DNA from: Druceiella hillmani
Taxonomy: Eukaryota > Arthropoda > Insecta > Lepidoptera > Hepialidae
Direction: 5' to 3'
DNA: 64,000 nucleotides
Assembly (NCBI GenBank): GCA_039881145.1
Contig: JAYKKI010000032.1
Span: 10,417,001-10,481,000, forward strand
Both the position numbers and the translations under genes were made by a program. This document shows positions 34,660 to 47,169 of this stretch, one piece after another. Numbering within the stretch: the first letter of the stretch is position 1; each line of letters opens with the position of its first letter. The notes under the pieces were generated by a model that was not told the DNA's origin, ran no database searches, and was given only the letters and a program-made list of their open reading frames with translations.

Positions 34660-37600
34660 AAGTATTGTGGTGGTAATAGAAATACCTATTTCTCCTTCTC
34701 CGTTAGTTAATTTATTACTCGTTGGCGATATTGATTGGTTTTAACCTAAGAAAAATATATACGCAAATTTCATCGAAGTTCAAGAATTATTAACCAATGT
34801 TTTTTTTAATGAAATAAACAGCAGTAAACCAAGATGTGATCGAATATGAATATACGGTTTCTGGAAGAAAATTACTACGGTAGCGAAAATTACTTAAAAA
34901 TTGTAGGTATAGTTCAAACAACAAATATTGTGGTAAAACAATTGAAATAACGAATGAAAAATAATTTAAGTTCTGGTAGCAAAATTTATTAATCTTGCCT
35001 ATTTAAAAAAATATTAACAGCAGTAAAATTATTATATAACTACAAATATTCCAAAAACAGAAATGAGCAAAGATTCGATTAAACATATGGTTTTCAAAAG
35101 AAAATTAGTGCATAAGCCAAAAAAACATAATTTACAAGCCTAACATAAATAAAGATTATCCTGGTTTTTTTTTCAAGTTCTCAAATAGTGAGAAAAAAAT
35201 TATCCCGAAAGGTGTGTTTATGTAAACTATAACTTATGAGTTGTAGTATTTATTAAGAATACCAAGATGTCTGTACTATGTAAGTAATTGTAATGAAGAA
35301 ATTAGTCGATTAAAAAGCAAGGTTAATCGTATACCAGTAATATTGGCAGATTGCACTTAATTTGCATATTGCAATAATTATGAATGCACCAAAATTGTGA
35401 TTTGACAAATAGGTTTCTGAATTCCAAAAACAACATACCCAGGTCGGTTTAACCTTTTCATATAAAAATATTAACGTATTTTGTAATAATTATATGAATT
35501 ATGTAAATTTTCTTTTAGTCTTCTATGTAATATATACATTATCAACTATGAAAACGTGAATAAAGGAAAATGAATAAATTATATGTTAATTATTTCAGCA
35601 GAAGATTTTCACAAAAATCTGTCGCTCAGACTAGTTATATATATTGGGTATTTATTTAAGACGCCCAAACTTTTTAACCTAATTTTTCTCCAAATTAACT
35701 TTTCACGTAAATGTATAAAAGTTAAACCAATATTTGTATATTAACTAATTTAATTTGTAAGCATGAAGTGAACCAACATTATTTCCGATATTTTTATATG
35801 TCAATATCAATGATATTGAGTTATCAGCCAGTATAAGATCAAAGACCAAAGAAAGAAGATCAAATTTAAAGATCCAATTTAATGCTTAAGTTGGAGTACA
35901 GTATATTAAAAGAGGTTATATTGATACTTCATCATCATTATTAACACTGCTGAGGCATAATACAGAATTTCTAGTAATTTTAACAAAATCGATATATTTC
36001 AAAAACTATTTTAATTTAATGTACTCTGGTATTCAAGTTACTTTAATAGATGGTTACATTCATATACATTAATAAAAGATACAGCAGCCTAATGCAAGTT
36101 TTATATTACTTAATGTATATTTTCACACAATAAATATATGTATGATTTTTTTTTTATTTAAAAAGCGTGATATAAGATTTAGTTCTTCATACTTTATTTA
36201 ATTTTAGAATGGTTTTTTTCTACTTAATTAATTATAAATATGATATGGTAAATAATCACTCCCAAACCTTTTTTAGGCGCTGGACGATTTATGAAAATCT
36301 ATTGGAACAAAATAATAATGTGCCATCACCTATAGAGTATAATTTTAATTTTAATCTATGTACTAAAATTTGAAAACGGTAAGTTTGAGAGTTATGTTTA
36401 GTTATAGTGTCAAAATACGCCACCGATCCTTAAGTATGCAAGAATGAAATTTTCGTAACTGCGTAACGTCAAACCCGCTTTTCATTTCGTTGTAAAAATA
36501 TTTAGCCCTGGATTATTTTCACAAATTATGTTAGTCGTTATTATTTAAAAAGAAATCGATTAAGATTTCTAGATTTTAACATTACATGGCGCAGAATGTG
36601 AAAGTTATTGTGTCGGATGTGTATATGGTTAATAAAATAGGTATTGAGGCTTTATGTAAGTAACGATACTATTTCCTAGTGACTTCAGTCAAATATTTAC
36701 AATGTTTGGCTTGGATACGGGGAATATCTGATAGCAAAAGGAACACCTAAAATTGAAGCAAGAGCCTTTCTAAATCTATCAGTTTTATGAACAAAAGTTT
36801 AACTTTTGTTCATAAGAGTATATTATATATGCGTGTACATTTTCAGTATGATTTAAGTATTAAATTGTTACTTTCTGTTGATGATTGAAATATTTTGCAA
36901 TAACCTTGATGACGTTAACTTTGATGAAAAGATATGGTAAATTGGAATAATTGATTGAAGTAAATGGTTTATTTTTACTTTTGGCCTAAAAAAATATCAC
37001 CTACAAAAATGAGAATTTCCCTATTTAATTACGAAATAAAAAACTGTTTATAAAAATAAAAAGTATTTCATAGAAATATTTTTAGTAACGTAACATAATT
37101 ATACTTTTGATAATTCACCTGAAATTCCTTCGTTAAATATGTCTTTCAACTGGTAAACAATTATTTAGAAAACTAACTTTTATTTAGTGAATGATTATAA
37201 TAATCATCTTATAAATAAGGAGGTTAAAATCATTTTATGTCACAGATATAGCAGCGATACTCTAAACATAAGCACGGGAATTTATACCCATGTGAGTATG
37301 TATTGGGAATTCGCCTATTCTTGAAATATTTTGAGTGAATTTTCATGTCAAGAAAAATTAATTAAGCTAAAGCGGAATAGTAAACAAAGGTTTCAACCTT
37401 TATTAAATTATTCAGACGTAAAACACATACAGCGTTTTAAAATAATTACTGCTTAGCTAAATGGTGTCCGAGTGCAATATAAATACTTTAAATGGGACAT
37501 ATTCTGAATAAAGGTAAGCGCAATAAGTAGTTGGAATACAAACAATCAAGTTGGAATAAGATTTTGCATCGGGTTTTAGAAATTCATTCCTAACATTTAG

Positions 37601-37926
37601 TATTATTAACTCTTTTTGCTATTTTTTCTTTGGATACATTAACTGATCTAATTACCATGTGTATCGCTATCTAATTACCATCTCTTTTGCTTTCTGTCTC
37701 TGTACAAAATTTAAAGACGAAAGTCATGTGAAAATCGAATTTCACCGATTTCGGTAAAATGTCCAAAGATTTCTACAAAGACGGAACTTAAGCTTTAACT
37801 ACGCGTTGGCGACGAGTGTTAAGTACCGACGGTGCTTATGTAATTAACGATTAATTTTATAAACAACTACGTATAAAAAGTGGAAAAGTCGTGGGTTGCC
37901 AACTTCACATATATATGTATGTGTAT

Positions 37927-37934
<8 letters not shown>
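34660..37934. other. Unit C2 sequence without recognised gene
   Basis: 34.7-35.0 kb aligns with C1 16.75-17.1 kb and 36.78-37.5 kb with C1 20.2 and 21.55-22.0 kb. The rest is unaligned. A near-perfect palindrome lies at 36,787-36,813. Confidence 0.45.
36787..36813. repeat. Palindrome, 13-nt arms around one base
   Basis: ATGAACAAAAGTT-T-AACTTTTGTTCAT. The C1 equivalent (about 20,211-20,237) is a decayed version (ATGGCCAAAAGTTAAT...), so the symmetry is old or was restored in C2. Confidence 0.85.

Positions 37935-37973
<39 letters not shown>
37935..37973. repeat. TA microsatellite in C2
   Basis: Matches the location of the C1 tract at 22,214. Confidence 0.95.
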
Positions 37974-37974
<1 letters not shown>

Positions 37975-39503
37975 CGAATAATGGATTCTTGGAATAATCC
38001 ACGAAATAAGACATCATTATATCAAATGTATTGTAAAACAACAGCAATAGATTAAATTCTTTCGAAAATATAGCAAAAAAGCGTGTTTAGCCCGCAGATA
38101 AATAATCTGAAGACGATGCTCCGTAAAATAAAAACATGAAAAATAGTGAAGAAATATTTGAGGTTACTTTTTACGGACATAAATAAACCTGTATATTAAC
38201 AGTGAAGTGTTTATGAAACAACCTGTTATTATCCCATTAGGATGTAATAAACAAGACGTAATTCCACTCACAATATTTGAAAGCATGATAAAGAATGCAT
38301 AATGAATATTTAAAGTAAAACTCGCTATAAATAAACTTAGAAACGAAAAAGATAAAAGTATCAATGGTTCATAATACAATCCGATGCGAAGTTACTCATC
38401 GTTTTTTTTTAATTTCCAATTTCGACTATTAGCTTTTAACGATTGCCCACTTTGAGTACTCATAGTAGATAACCAAATAACAACATGTTACCATTAGTAA
38501 AATTATACGTAAAATAGTATCCAAAATAAGAACATTTTTTATATTTGTTTTATATGTTCTTATAACTTCAAAAAAAATGAAAATGGTTAAAAAAATGGGT
38601 ATGGTTATTAGGTAATGCACAATTAAAATACAAAGCGGTTATAAGCCAGTTATTAAAAACTTAGAACGGTACTATATTTAGATTTCAATGTAAACAGAAC
38701 TGATCTTATTTCAATTTAACATCTATTTTGCGCAAGGGAATTTCTAAATAAATTGTTGGTTACAGAATTTTCGAATCCATTTATCGGTCTAATATTGTTA
38801 GATCTCTATAAGGATTCGTCTTTATATCTGTCACAATAGATTTTTTCATTTCCGTTTGACCTATATTACCAACATATATTTCAAAAGAACTTAACACATG
38901 AAAATATGTATATGTAAATTTCCGACGATGCAAATTAACTACACGATTTTTTATTCTACACGACTTTCAATTAATGATCACATGGAGTATTATTTGAAAA
39001 AAGCTATTTAAGTTCAGAAAAATAATATTAATATGTATAAAATGTTTAACGAAAATTGTTCACTTAAGTGTTTACGGCATCATTGCAGATCAAATGTTCC
39101 CCGTACTCAAAAAGTTTTTATTAATGATAAATTAAGAAACCAATTCACTACTGGAAATCATTTAATCAATAAAAATTAAATTTTGAGTGAAAAATTAATA
39201 ATAAATTTTAGAGTCTGAAATGATGTTTCGGAGAGCTTTATTGAAGAGTTTGATACCATCAAATCAGTTTTAATAACAATCAGTTCCATATTCACTAATT
39301 TATACTAGCAAACTAAGCAGCTAAGAGTAGATTTACATTTAAACAGGCTACTAATGTAATTTGGATACAGTAAAGTTCTAATCGGTTCATCGCCGCAATA
39401 GCGTAATTTAATGCAGCTCTCAGATGCTCCACACAAGTTTTGCGTGGAAAGCTGTGGAGAGGTTAAAACAGAGTTTTGAACTGGGAATTTTGTTTATTAT
39501 TAT

Positions 39504-39749
39504 TTAGCGTATAAATCCCAGTTCACATGCCACTAGTTTCGTTGCTGGATTGCTTGCGTAGAATTGTGAAGGCAAAGAACCTGGCTGGTGTAGAAAAATT
39601 ACGTCATTGTGAGCTTCATTGCGTAAATGTATGTAAGAGTTCTCTGACAAATCATGTAAATAGGCCAATAAAAAATCAGCATCTTTAAGTTTTTTTGTTT
39701 TCTGTTTTTCTACAAAGCCAAAGTAATCACCGATAACAAGAGTTATCAA
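39504..39749 (-). CDS. 81-codon ORF, possible Helitron-type fragment
   Basis: The frame has balanced amino-acid use, unlike most frames in this window: VIGDYFGFVEKQKTKKLKDA, then LAYLHDLSENSYIHLRNEAH, NDVIFLHQPGSLPSQF. The stretch SENSYIHLR...ND...LPS recalls the EYIHLRDAI.NDG...ILPS stretch of Helitron_like_N, but the agreement is short and the following residues do not fit. The C1 counterpart (about 23,545-23,745, minus) has several in-frame stops (LARLHDL-stop), so it is not maintained in both units. It is either a transposon scrap or chance. Confidence 0.3.
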   Translation of the reverse strand: MITLVIGDYFGFVEKQKTKKLKDADFLLAYLHDLSENSYIHLRNEAHNDVIFLHQPGSLPSQFYASNPATKLVACELGFIR

Positions 39750-40293
39750 GGCAAAATTTACATTTTTTTCAAAAAAATAAATTTAAAATTTCATGTAGTT
39801 TTTTAACTATATTTTTCTATTATAGAATGTAATTTTTAAAAGACGTTATATTATTTGTTGTTTACGCACTAAATATCGTATAAAAATCGTACTACAGTTA
39901 GTCCAGGACTTCCTTTAATCGCGAGAGTCTATTGAAGTATTAGCATCTTGCTTGAGAAAACTGAAATAAAATATATTTAGCATCAATGTTAGACACCAAA
40001 ATTGTTTGTTTAAAAAAAAGAAACATTAGTATTTACGAAAAAGTAAATATTTTATTTATAATATTGATACGTAAAATATGAGCAACAATATGAACATAAG
40101 TATATATGGTAGAACGCATGGTACTACATCAAAGTAATCGAATACAATTCAAAAATAACATTTTAAATTTTTGTATCCATAATACTATTCTTCAATTTGT
40201 ATCAATGAAGTACTTCACCACAAAAGGTCAAATTTCTTTAAAAATCTTTGCCAATGTAGTACATTCTATTGAGTACCGTCCTAATCGGGCAAA

Positions 40294-40319
40294 ACAAACG
40301 AGTGTATACACTCGTTTGT
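40294..40319. repeat. Perfect 26-bp palindrome
   Basis: ACAAACGAGTGTA followed directly by its reverse complement, no spacer. Absent from the equivalent C1 sequence (about 24,270-24,310). Confidence 0.95.
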
Positions 40320-41952
40320 CATTTCGCAGGATAACAAATTAACGTTAGAGTAAAATGTCACAATATCACAATATCACAATAACTAAAAAAATCACGTGTC
40401 ACAATAACTAAAAAGTTATTTGACGTTCGAAAGGAAAATTATCGAATCTGCATTCGCACGGTTCGTAGTCAGTTTCGTTGAATTTTTTATGAGTTGAAGT
40501 ATTTTAATAAAGTATTTTATTAAGTAAAGTGAAATGAAAATTCTTTCTTTAAATGAATTGAATTCTATGTTTTAATAAATTGAAAAGAATATATTTTCAG
40601 ACTACGACAATTTAAAAGTTTTACGGTTTTCCTCATATGTTACGTCATTAAAGATGTTTCACTTTATGAAAATACTAGCTTTTCCTGTGACTCTTCTTGC
40701 ATAAATGTTATGATGTTCACAATTTCCTCAATTGGCGGTTGAATTTGAACATCGCTGTTGTCGAAGAGCCATCCATACCCTTTCACGCATGTCTTCATTC
40801 CAGAATTTGTCTCGCGGTTATTAACACAGCTGTGCAACCAGAATCGAACGAATATATTTATTTATTTTTTATTAAAATACTCTCGAATTTACAAAAGCTA
40901 TAACATAAAACGTATCTAACATATCTAATAAAAACAGTATAACGGAATAAGAAAGTACAAATAGAAATTATTTGTTTAAAAACACATGGCATACCGCAAA
41001 TTATGGCCCATTTATAATAAGGTTTAGATCTCCTCTCCGTTTGCTATCCAATTAAGGTTCAGCCAATGCAAGTAGTTAATACTGAAGAAGTCATTTATTG
41101 CCTGTTTTTTTAATTAACATCTAACGTGCAAGTCCTACCCCTTACGCACCGTAAATATGATGACTTTGATTAAAATAACGGACATAAAACTTTTATAGGC
41201 CATTATTTTATGCGAACCTTAATTTATGTACCGCTAATTATGTTTAATTTCTTTTTGCTTTATCGTTTACTGGAAGAAAATAAATATAACATGATAGTAA
41301 TCGTCACAAAATATCTGGTTTTCGAACATACGAATACTACTCAATAGGCGGATGAAGAATATACGGTGATTTATGAATGTAAGAGAAGTTTTGAGATCGA
41401 AGTTCTAATTGAAAAGATTTTATCTACACGTTTTCTGCAAAATGACACAAAATCTTTCGAACCCCTATTTTTGAATTTCCATAAAGAGGAAAATATATTT
41501 TTGAGATTTGGAAGGGAGAATTAGAGCAAGAAACTTATAAAACTATGTCAGATTAACAAATAAGTATTTTGAAAACTTAGGTTTTTTCAAAATATGATTA
41601 GATTATTCAATAATTAAGGTAATCACAAAATTTTTCTTATGTTTATAAATTACCGACGAACAATTTTTTTTTGTTTCATTAGTCGGAAAATCATATTCAA
41701 TCAGATTTCGGCCTTCCTGCGACTAGGCACAAACGTGTAGGTAGGTAAATAAATCAACCTCTCTGAATATTCTTCTTAGGTAACTAAAAAATTAATAGCA
41801 TGTGGACAAAAAAATATATTTTCTTTCGCGTGACACCTTTCTCAAAATAAAAAAAATTCCCTGAGAAGAAAGTAGTAGCACACCCCCTAGTCCTTGTTCA
41901 ATATTCATATTTTCGTCTCAATATTTAAATATTTATCTGAAGATAAAATACA

Positions 41953-41988
41953 ATATATATATATATAGATATATTTCGTAGATACTAA

Positions 41989-42062
<74 letters not shown>
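41953..42062. repeat. Three TA tracts
   Basis: TA runs at 41,953-41,967, 41,991-42,018 and 42,023-42,062, embedded in one of the four copies of the conserved block. C1 has no TA tract there. Confidence 0.95.
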
Positions 42063-42064
<2 letters not shown>

Positions 42065-42310
42065 CGCATTAGATACAATATTATAGGCAAATTGGGGAGC
42101 GGACCTTGGTTAAACGTACCTTGGTTAGACTTTTGTATAATCGTGATTTTTAAAGGCAGTCATTAGAGTTTCCATTAATATATTATAAATCTTTAGAATA
42201 TTTTTTTCTATTATTTTAATCACTCACTTATCATACTTAATGGAAAAATAATAGGGAATACGCACGAAATTTATTTTCTGTTTATTTGACGGAACTACAT
42301 TACTTAATTA

Positions 42311-42820
42311 CTAGCGTGACCCGTGCGAAGTCTTCGCATTATAAATTATTTAACTCAATTTAATAAATCAAAATTGATTGCAGGTATTCAATTCATTTCT
42401 AATTTTGCACACTGCTTATTACGTTTTTATTCCATTATGAAGCTCAGATGACAGATCAAACAAATATTTTACTAAAATTGACATATAGAGGCGCAAGTAT
42501 CAAAAGCATTAAGCTAAAGCGCCACTTTATTTATACGTGAGTGGATTTGAAATTAAACAAAAAGTTTACCGACCGTCAATCATATTGACGTTGAGCCGTT
42601 AGATGGCAGCATTGCTGTTTTGTGTATATAATTTTAATAATTAACTAATTTGCAAAAACAATAGCAATAATAAATTGTTTAGTTGTGGATGCCAGTAGAG
42701 CAAGCAATTATCTATAAAATGATATATAATTTATGTGAATTAGTTGTGAGGTTTTTTCTAAAAAGGGAGAGTAACATCTTAACCTTAGCGTATTAATATA
42801 TATGATGATGATGATGAAGA
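42311..42820 (-). mobile_element. 510-bp non-autonomous Helitron in C2
   Basis: On the minus strand it begins TCTTCATCATCATCATCATA, with TATATTAATACGCTAAGGTT shortly after, and ends with the hairpin GCGAAGACTTCGC, then ACGGGTCACG-CTAG. It is inserted between A and T (plus-strand flanks CTTAATTA and TTATAAGTC). C1 keeps the uninterrupted site (CTTAGTTATTATCAATC, 26,181-26,197). TC start, hairpin plus CTAG end and A/T insertion without target duplication are the defining Helitron traits. It has no coding capacity and must have been mobilised in trans. Confidence 0.85.
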
Positions 42821-44189
42821 TTATAAGTCAAAGAAACGATGATGTTTATGTAATACTGTTCATAAAAATATATATTAACATGTCGATATTAAATTTCAAT
42901 TAGTTTTTGAGTAATTTTTAATAAAACACATCAATTTTACTTGTGTTTTTTCTAAGACATCATTTTAAACGCTCCCGCAAACAAAAATATAATAACCTAT
43001 CGCTAACGATATTTCAAGCAATGATAGTAGAAATAACATACGTAACATTACTTGATTATTATTGGTTAAAAATGGCCACCCAATTTTCTTAATTGTTAAC
43101 TCAAATCTTGTTATGAAAATCCTTATTTTCTTAATGGAAAATTTAAGACTGCACTATTAAATGCTTTTCTATTGCATATCCTATTTCATTTTCAATATTC
43201 ATTATTAATCCAATGTTGAATTATAGATTTTATGTACATTCTCCATTCCATATTTTGTGCTTATCCCATAATGGTCCGAGAACTTTTTCCGGTGACTTAT
43301 AAGTAAAAATCCATGTATTTCTTATTATCACTGTTATATAAAGAAAAAATTTCCGATCTTTAATTTTCAATTCGTTTTCTTTACTTCGATATACGTTCTA
43401 CTGTCCTCATTTCTATAAGAGACCACTGAATGTATAATCTCCGTAGGTGATCCGTGTTGCGAAAATAATGTTTCATAAGATGAAAAATTGTACGGATTAC
43501 AAATTTATATATACATTTATTGATGTTTACCCAACAACCTTTGACCGTTTTTTTAGAGTAAAAATTAATCAGAGTAAAAATTCAATAAAAATAAAGTTAT
43601 AAAACTATGGAAAAATTTTAAATGCCATTCATCAAGCTTTTTTTAATAAAGTATGTGCTGAAAATTGAAAAACGAAATTTATTAGAGTTAAACTAATTAA
43701 TAAAAAAAATTATTGAACTTTAGAAGCTTTAAAAAGTAATGTTTTAATATATTTTAAGATATTACATTTTAAGCAATATATTTAATTAATGTCTTATGTC
43801 TTCTTTATTTTCCGAAAGTTTGTTTGCACATGTTTAAGTCGAACATTAATATTACAAATTGAAATAAATAGAGGTTATTAAATATTAATTTTCTATCATC
43901 TTTTTCTTTTTTCTTTGATTTAAAATAGTTTCAAAAAGACTATTTTTAAAAACTAATTTTGTAGGAAAATTGAGGCGTTAGTGAGTAGTCGCTGCTGTAA
44001 AATTTTTGGCTACCAATAATAAAAACTTACAATTTTGTATATTTCATTGGAAGAATTTGCTATATGGTCCACTCATTGAACTAAGTGAGATTTGTATTAC
44101 GGATTCTGTAGATTAGTTTCGCAATAAAATGCTATTAATATTTAAGATCAAGGCATACGTACGAGAATTTGAAAAGCATTGTTTCATAA

Positions 44190-44798
44190 TACTTTTATTA
44201 ATAAATAATTTTTCAATTAAATTAAAGATTTTTCCGACTAATGATATGAATTCGAACTATGACTGGTAATATATTTTATTATTATTGAAGGTCATCAGAG
44301 TACATATAAGAATTAAAAAAGAGTTGTATATTGAGTAAAATACTACAATCGATACTCTACATTACATTTTATTCATAATATATTTGGTCAATGTACATAG
44401 GAGAATTTAAAATAATCACACGATAGTTATGTATTTAGTTGATTAAGGTAAAATCTTCTGATTGGTCTAACCACTCTGATAAATTAGGACTATAATCGGT
44501 TATACACTCTTGCTTCTCTTATACTTCTGCTCACACAAAAAAGTAACGTCCGAAAAAGTAAATTCCGTAAAGTATATACGACGAGTTACTTTTTAGTTGT
44601 TTAGACACTAAGACAAGTTTCTTGTAAGTTGTTTAGATACCAGTTAATTACACATTTTCTGCGAGTATTCGTACTTTTAGTATGAGTATTTGTACAACAC
44701 TTTTGTGAAAGTTTCATTGAAACTGTTTTATTAGTTTCTAAGATTAGGTTATCCATTATGCACCAAGTAATTGTCTTACATATTTGTATAAATAATGT

Positions 44799-44844
<46 letters not shown>

Positions 44845-46880
44845 TAATGTAACCTTACGTCATTATGCATTTATAAAGATAAATTCATCTCTCCATTGAC
44901 CCGTCTTGCTTTAGTTGCGACATATTTTGTCTATTGTAATCATATCTGACAGCATTTCGTTCACAGTTCATAAACATATATAGACATATTAAAAGCTCAC
45001 AGATTAGGGCTAAGGCGTGGGAGCTTAGACATGAAACCAACTAACATTGAATTCAATGGAATTCCTTACCGTAAATTGAAATGAATAAAAAATACCAAAT
45101 TTATTTCATCTCAATTTATTTATCCATACACCCATAAAAAATATTTAGTTTTGTTATCTTATGGGTGATTTAATTGCGTAGAGTTAGAAATTTACAATGA
45201 AATACGTTAAATTAATAACGATGATCTAAACGCTGAAAAAATATGAAAACTATTAGTATGGAGAGAATTACATTTCAGATATATTTGCTTGAGCACAAAT
45301 AATACCAGAATGATGTAATTAAAAGAAACAAAAGACAATGGTAAATGCCAATCGTAAAGGTGAATTCTGTAAAGTAATCAAATTACGTCTATTGTTGATA
45401 TTGTTAAAAAAAAAAATAATGCTAATTATTGTACGACACAAATTATGTATTTAATTTACTAAAAAATCCACTTTTGCATAGCGCTTTGTTTTGAGGAAAA
45501 AATTGCAAAAATTAGTTAATTTCTAGAAAAAAATTTAATTTTGTCAATAAAATGGGAACTAAATGTTCATTACATAAGTGCTACAGGCCCATACCCAAAT
45601 GAAAAGTCATTTGCCTAAATTAATTAAATACTTAACAGGTATTTTTATCAAGTTACTATATATGAAAAAATAAATATTAATTACAAAGATTACTTGCGTT
45701 AAAATATAAGACCAAATATACTGTTCCTTACATCAATATTTATTTTAATGAAATAACATTTTATGTAGTATAATGATGTAGTACTGTAAGTATAATGAAC
45801 AAATAGTTGGGAATATCTTTTTTTTTATTTGGATTGTTTTTGAATATGATTTCTGGGGGTTCAAGATCGATGAAGACATAAAAAATTACCTCTAAATTCA
45901 AAAGCCAAAATCTCCAAAATCAATTATTCCTGCATAACTAAAATCATATACATAGCATGGTGTAACTCTTATTAATTTCTTTGTAGTAAATGTTTACGTA
46001 GTTAATCTGTTCAAGTGCAAAATCTATGAATTAAACTACTAATCAATTCGCTGTTTATATTTAATGAGGAAAAGTATGGGTTGTTGACTGTGTACTATTT
46101 GGCGTAATAAAATAGTTATTGTTTTATTACTTTAATACACTCCTTATACTTAATCATTCTATGATGTTTTATTTTTTGTTTCTTTTCAAGAATATTCTCA
46201 AAATCCAATTTTTAATATTTCGGAAGAAAACGTAGTAAATAATTATGTCACAAAATAAAATAGGGAAAAGACAAATTTATCAATTAAGTCTATATTGGGT
46301 TCTTAACAAAAATTTCCCCTTAAGTCCTATTTTCTCTATTCTTACATAACCTGATCACAAGAGTGATTAGTGTTTCTAGATATTTATTTTGTAAAATATA
46401 TTTTCCCCTATTTATTACAGACTTAATTCTTATCAATGTTGTTAATTTACTTAAACACTGATGAGAATGTTTAAAACGTGGAATAGTTAAAGCCAATTAA
46501 AAGTTTAAGAGTATGGTATAATAATATTTTTCATTTCGGTACTTGCCTTGAGCACAGGTAAAATGATTGTTAGTTTTGAATAATAAAATAAATTCGAAAA
46601 ATCATTTCACTTCTGAGCTTTCCACAAATATTTCTATTCATTTCTTTTTATTTTTGTGCCGAATTCACATTTTTTTCCTACTTCTTTCATCTATTTTAAT
46701 CCACTAATGACCTTATCATTTTGGCATAATTAATCTTGAAAAGCATACATTTATAATCCTACATGTTTAAGGAAAAACATATTTTTAAACAGTAATGAGG
46801 AATCGTAAGATTTAAAAGAGTTTTAAATATTAAACTTTTCAAGACTGAATCCTTCTGGTACCTTGATATTATGTGCTATT
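44190..46880. other. Right flank of the duplication, nothing recognised
   Basis: Unique A+T-rich sequence with a TA tract (44,803-44,842) and an imperfect hairpin at 45,072-45,118 (TAAATTGAAATGA / TCATCTCAATTTA). A 67-codon minus frame near 44.7 kb has no recognisable similarity. Confidence 0.5.
44803..44842. repeat. TA microsatellite
   Basis: About 20 TA units. Confidence 0.95.
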
Positions 46881-46914
46881 TGTTCTTCTCCTTATTATGC
46901 TCTTGATAAAGCAA

Positions 46915-47165
46915 TCGTGGTTACAACGTGGTATTATCAGCTGCTAATGTAATCCGGTCCACGATTTTTTCATACTTGCCATGAATCGTGTACGCTCTTG
47001 CAAGAGGTCGCTCGTGGCAGGTTTGGTCTGATCTATTACTTTAGCAAATATCCACGTGCTCAGGGGCCCTCTGCTACCTCTTGCACGGCGATATGTTCAA
47101 TCCTTTTGGATGCGCATGTCATTTTCACTTAACATCGCATATCGCTTCCGGAATTCGGGCATATA
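46915..47165. other. GC-rich island, possible coding scrap
   Basis: About 250 bases of near 50% GC in a very A+T-rich region. The minus strand opens with MPEFRKRYAMLSENDMRIQK, and a second frame reads WIFAKVIDQTKPATSDLLQE then RTRFMASMKKSW, suggesting a frameshifted coding remnant. No family recognised. A transposon fragment or a captured gene piece are both possible. Confidence 0.35.
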
Positions 47166-47169
47166 ATGA

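Larger units (their letters stand above)
27500..44190 (+). repeat. Tandem segmental duplication, unit C2
   Basis: Direct repeat of C1, starting within about 60 bases of C1's end. Homology begins near 27,510 (GTTTATCTATGAGCCTGTTT against 9195) and fades near 44,190. C2-only insertions are 29,765-30,007, about 30,180-31,030, an expanded TA tract (32,294-32,420), the 160-bp tandem duplication and the Helitron at 42,311-42,820. No complete ORF is conserved between the units, so what drove or kept the duplication is unknown. Confidence 0.9.
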
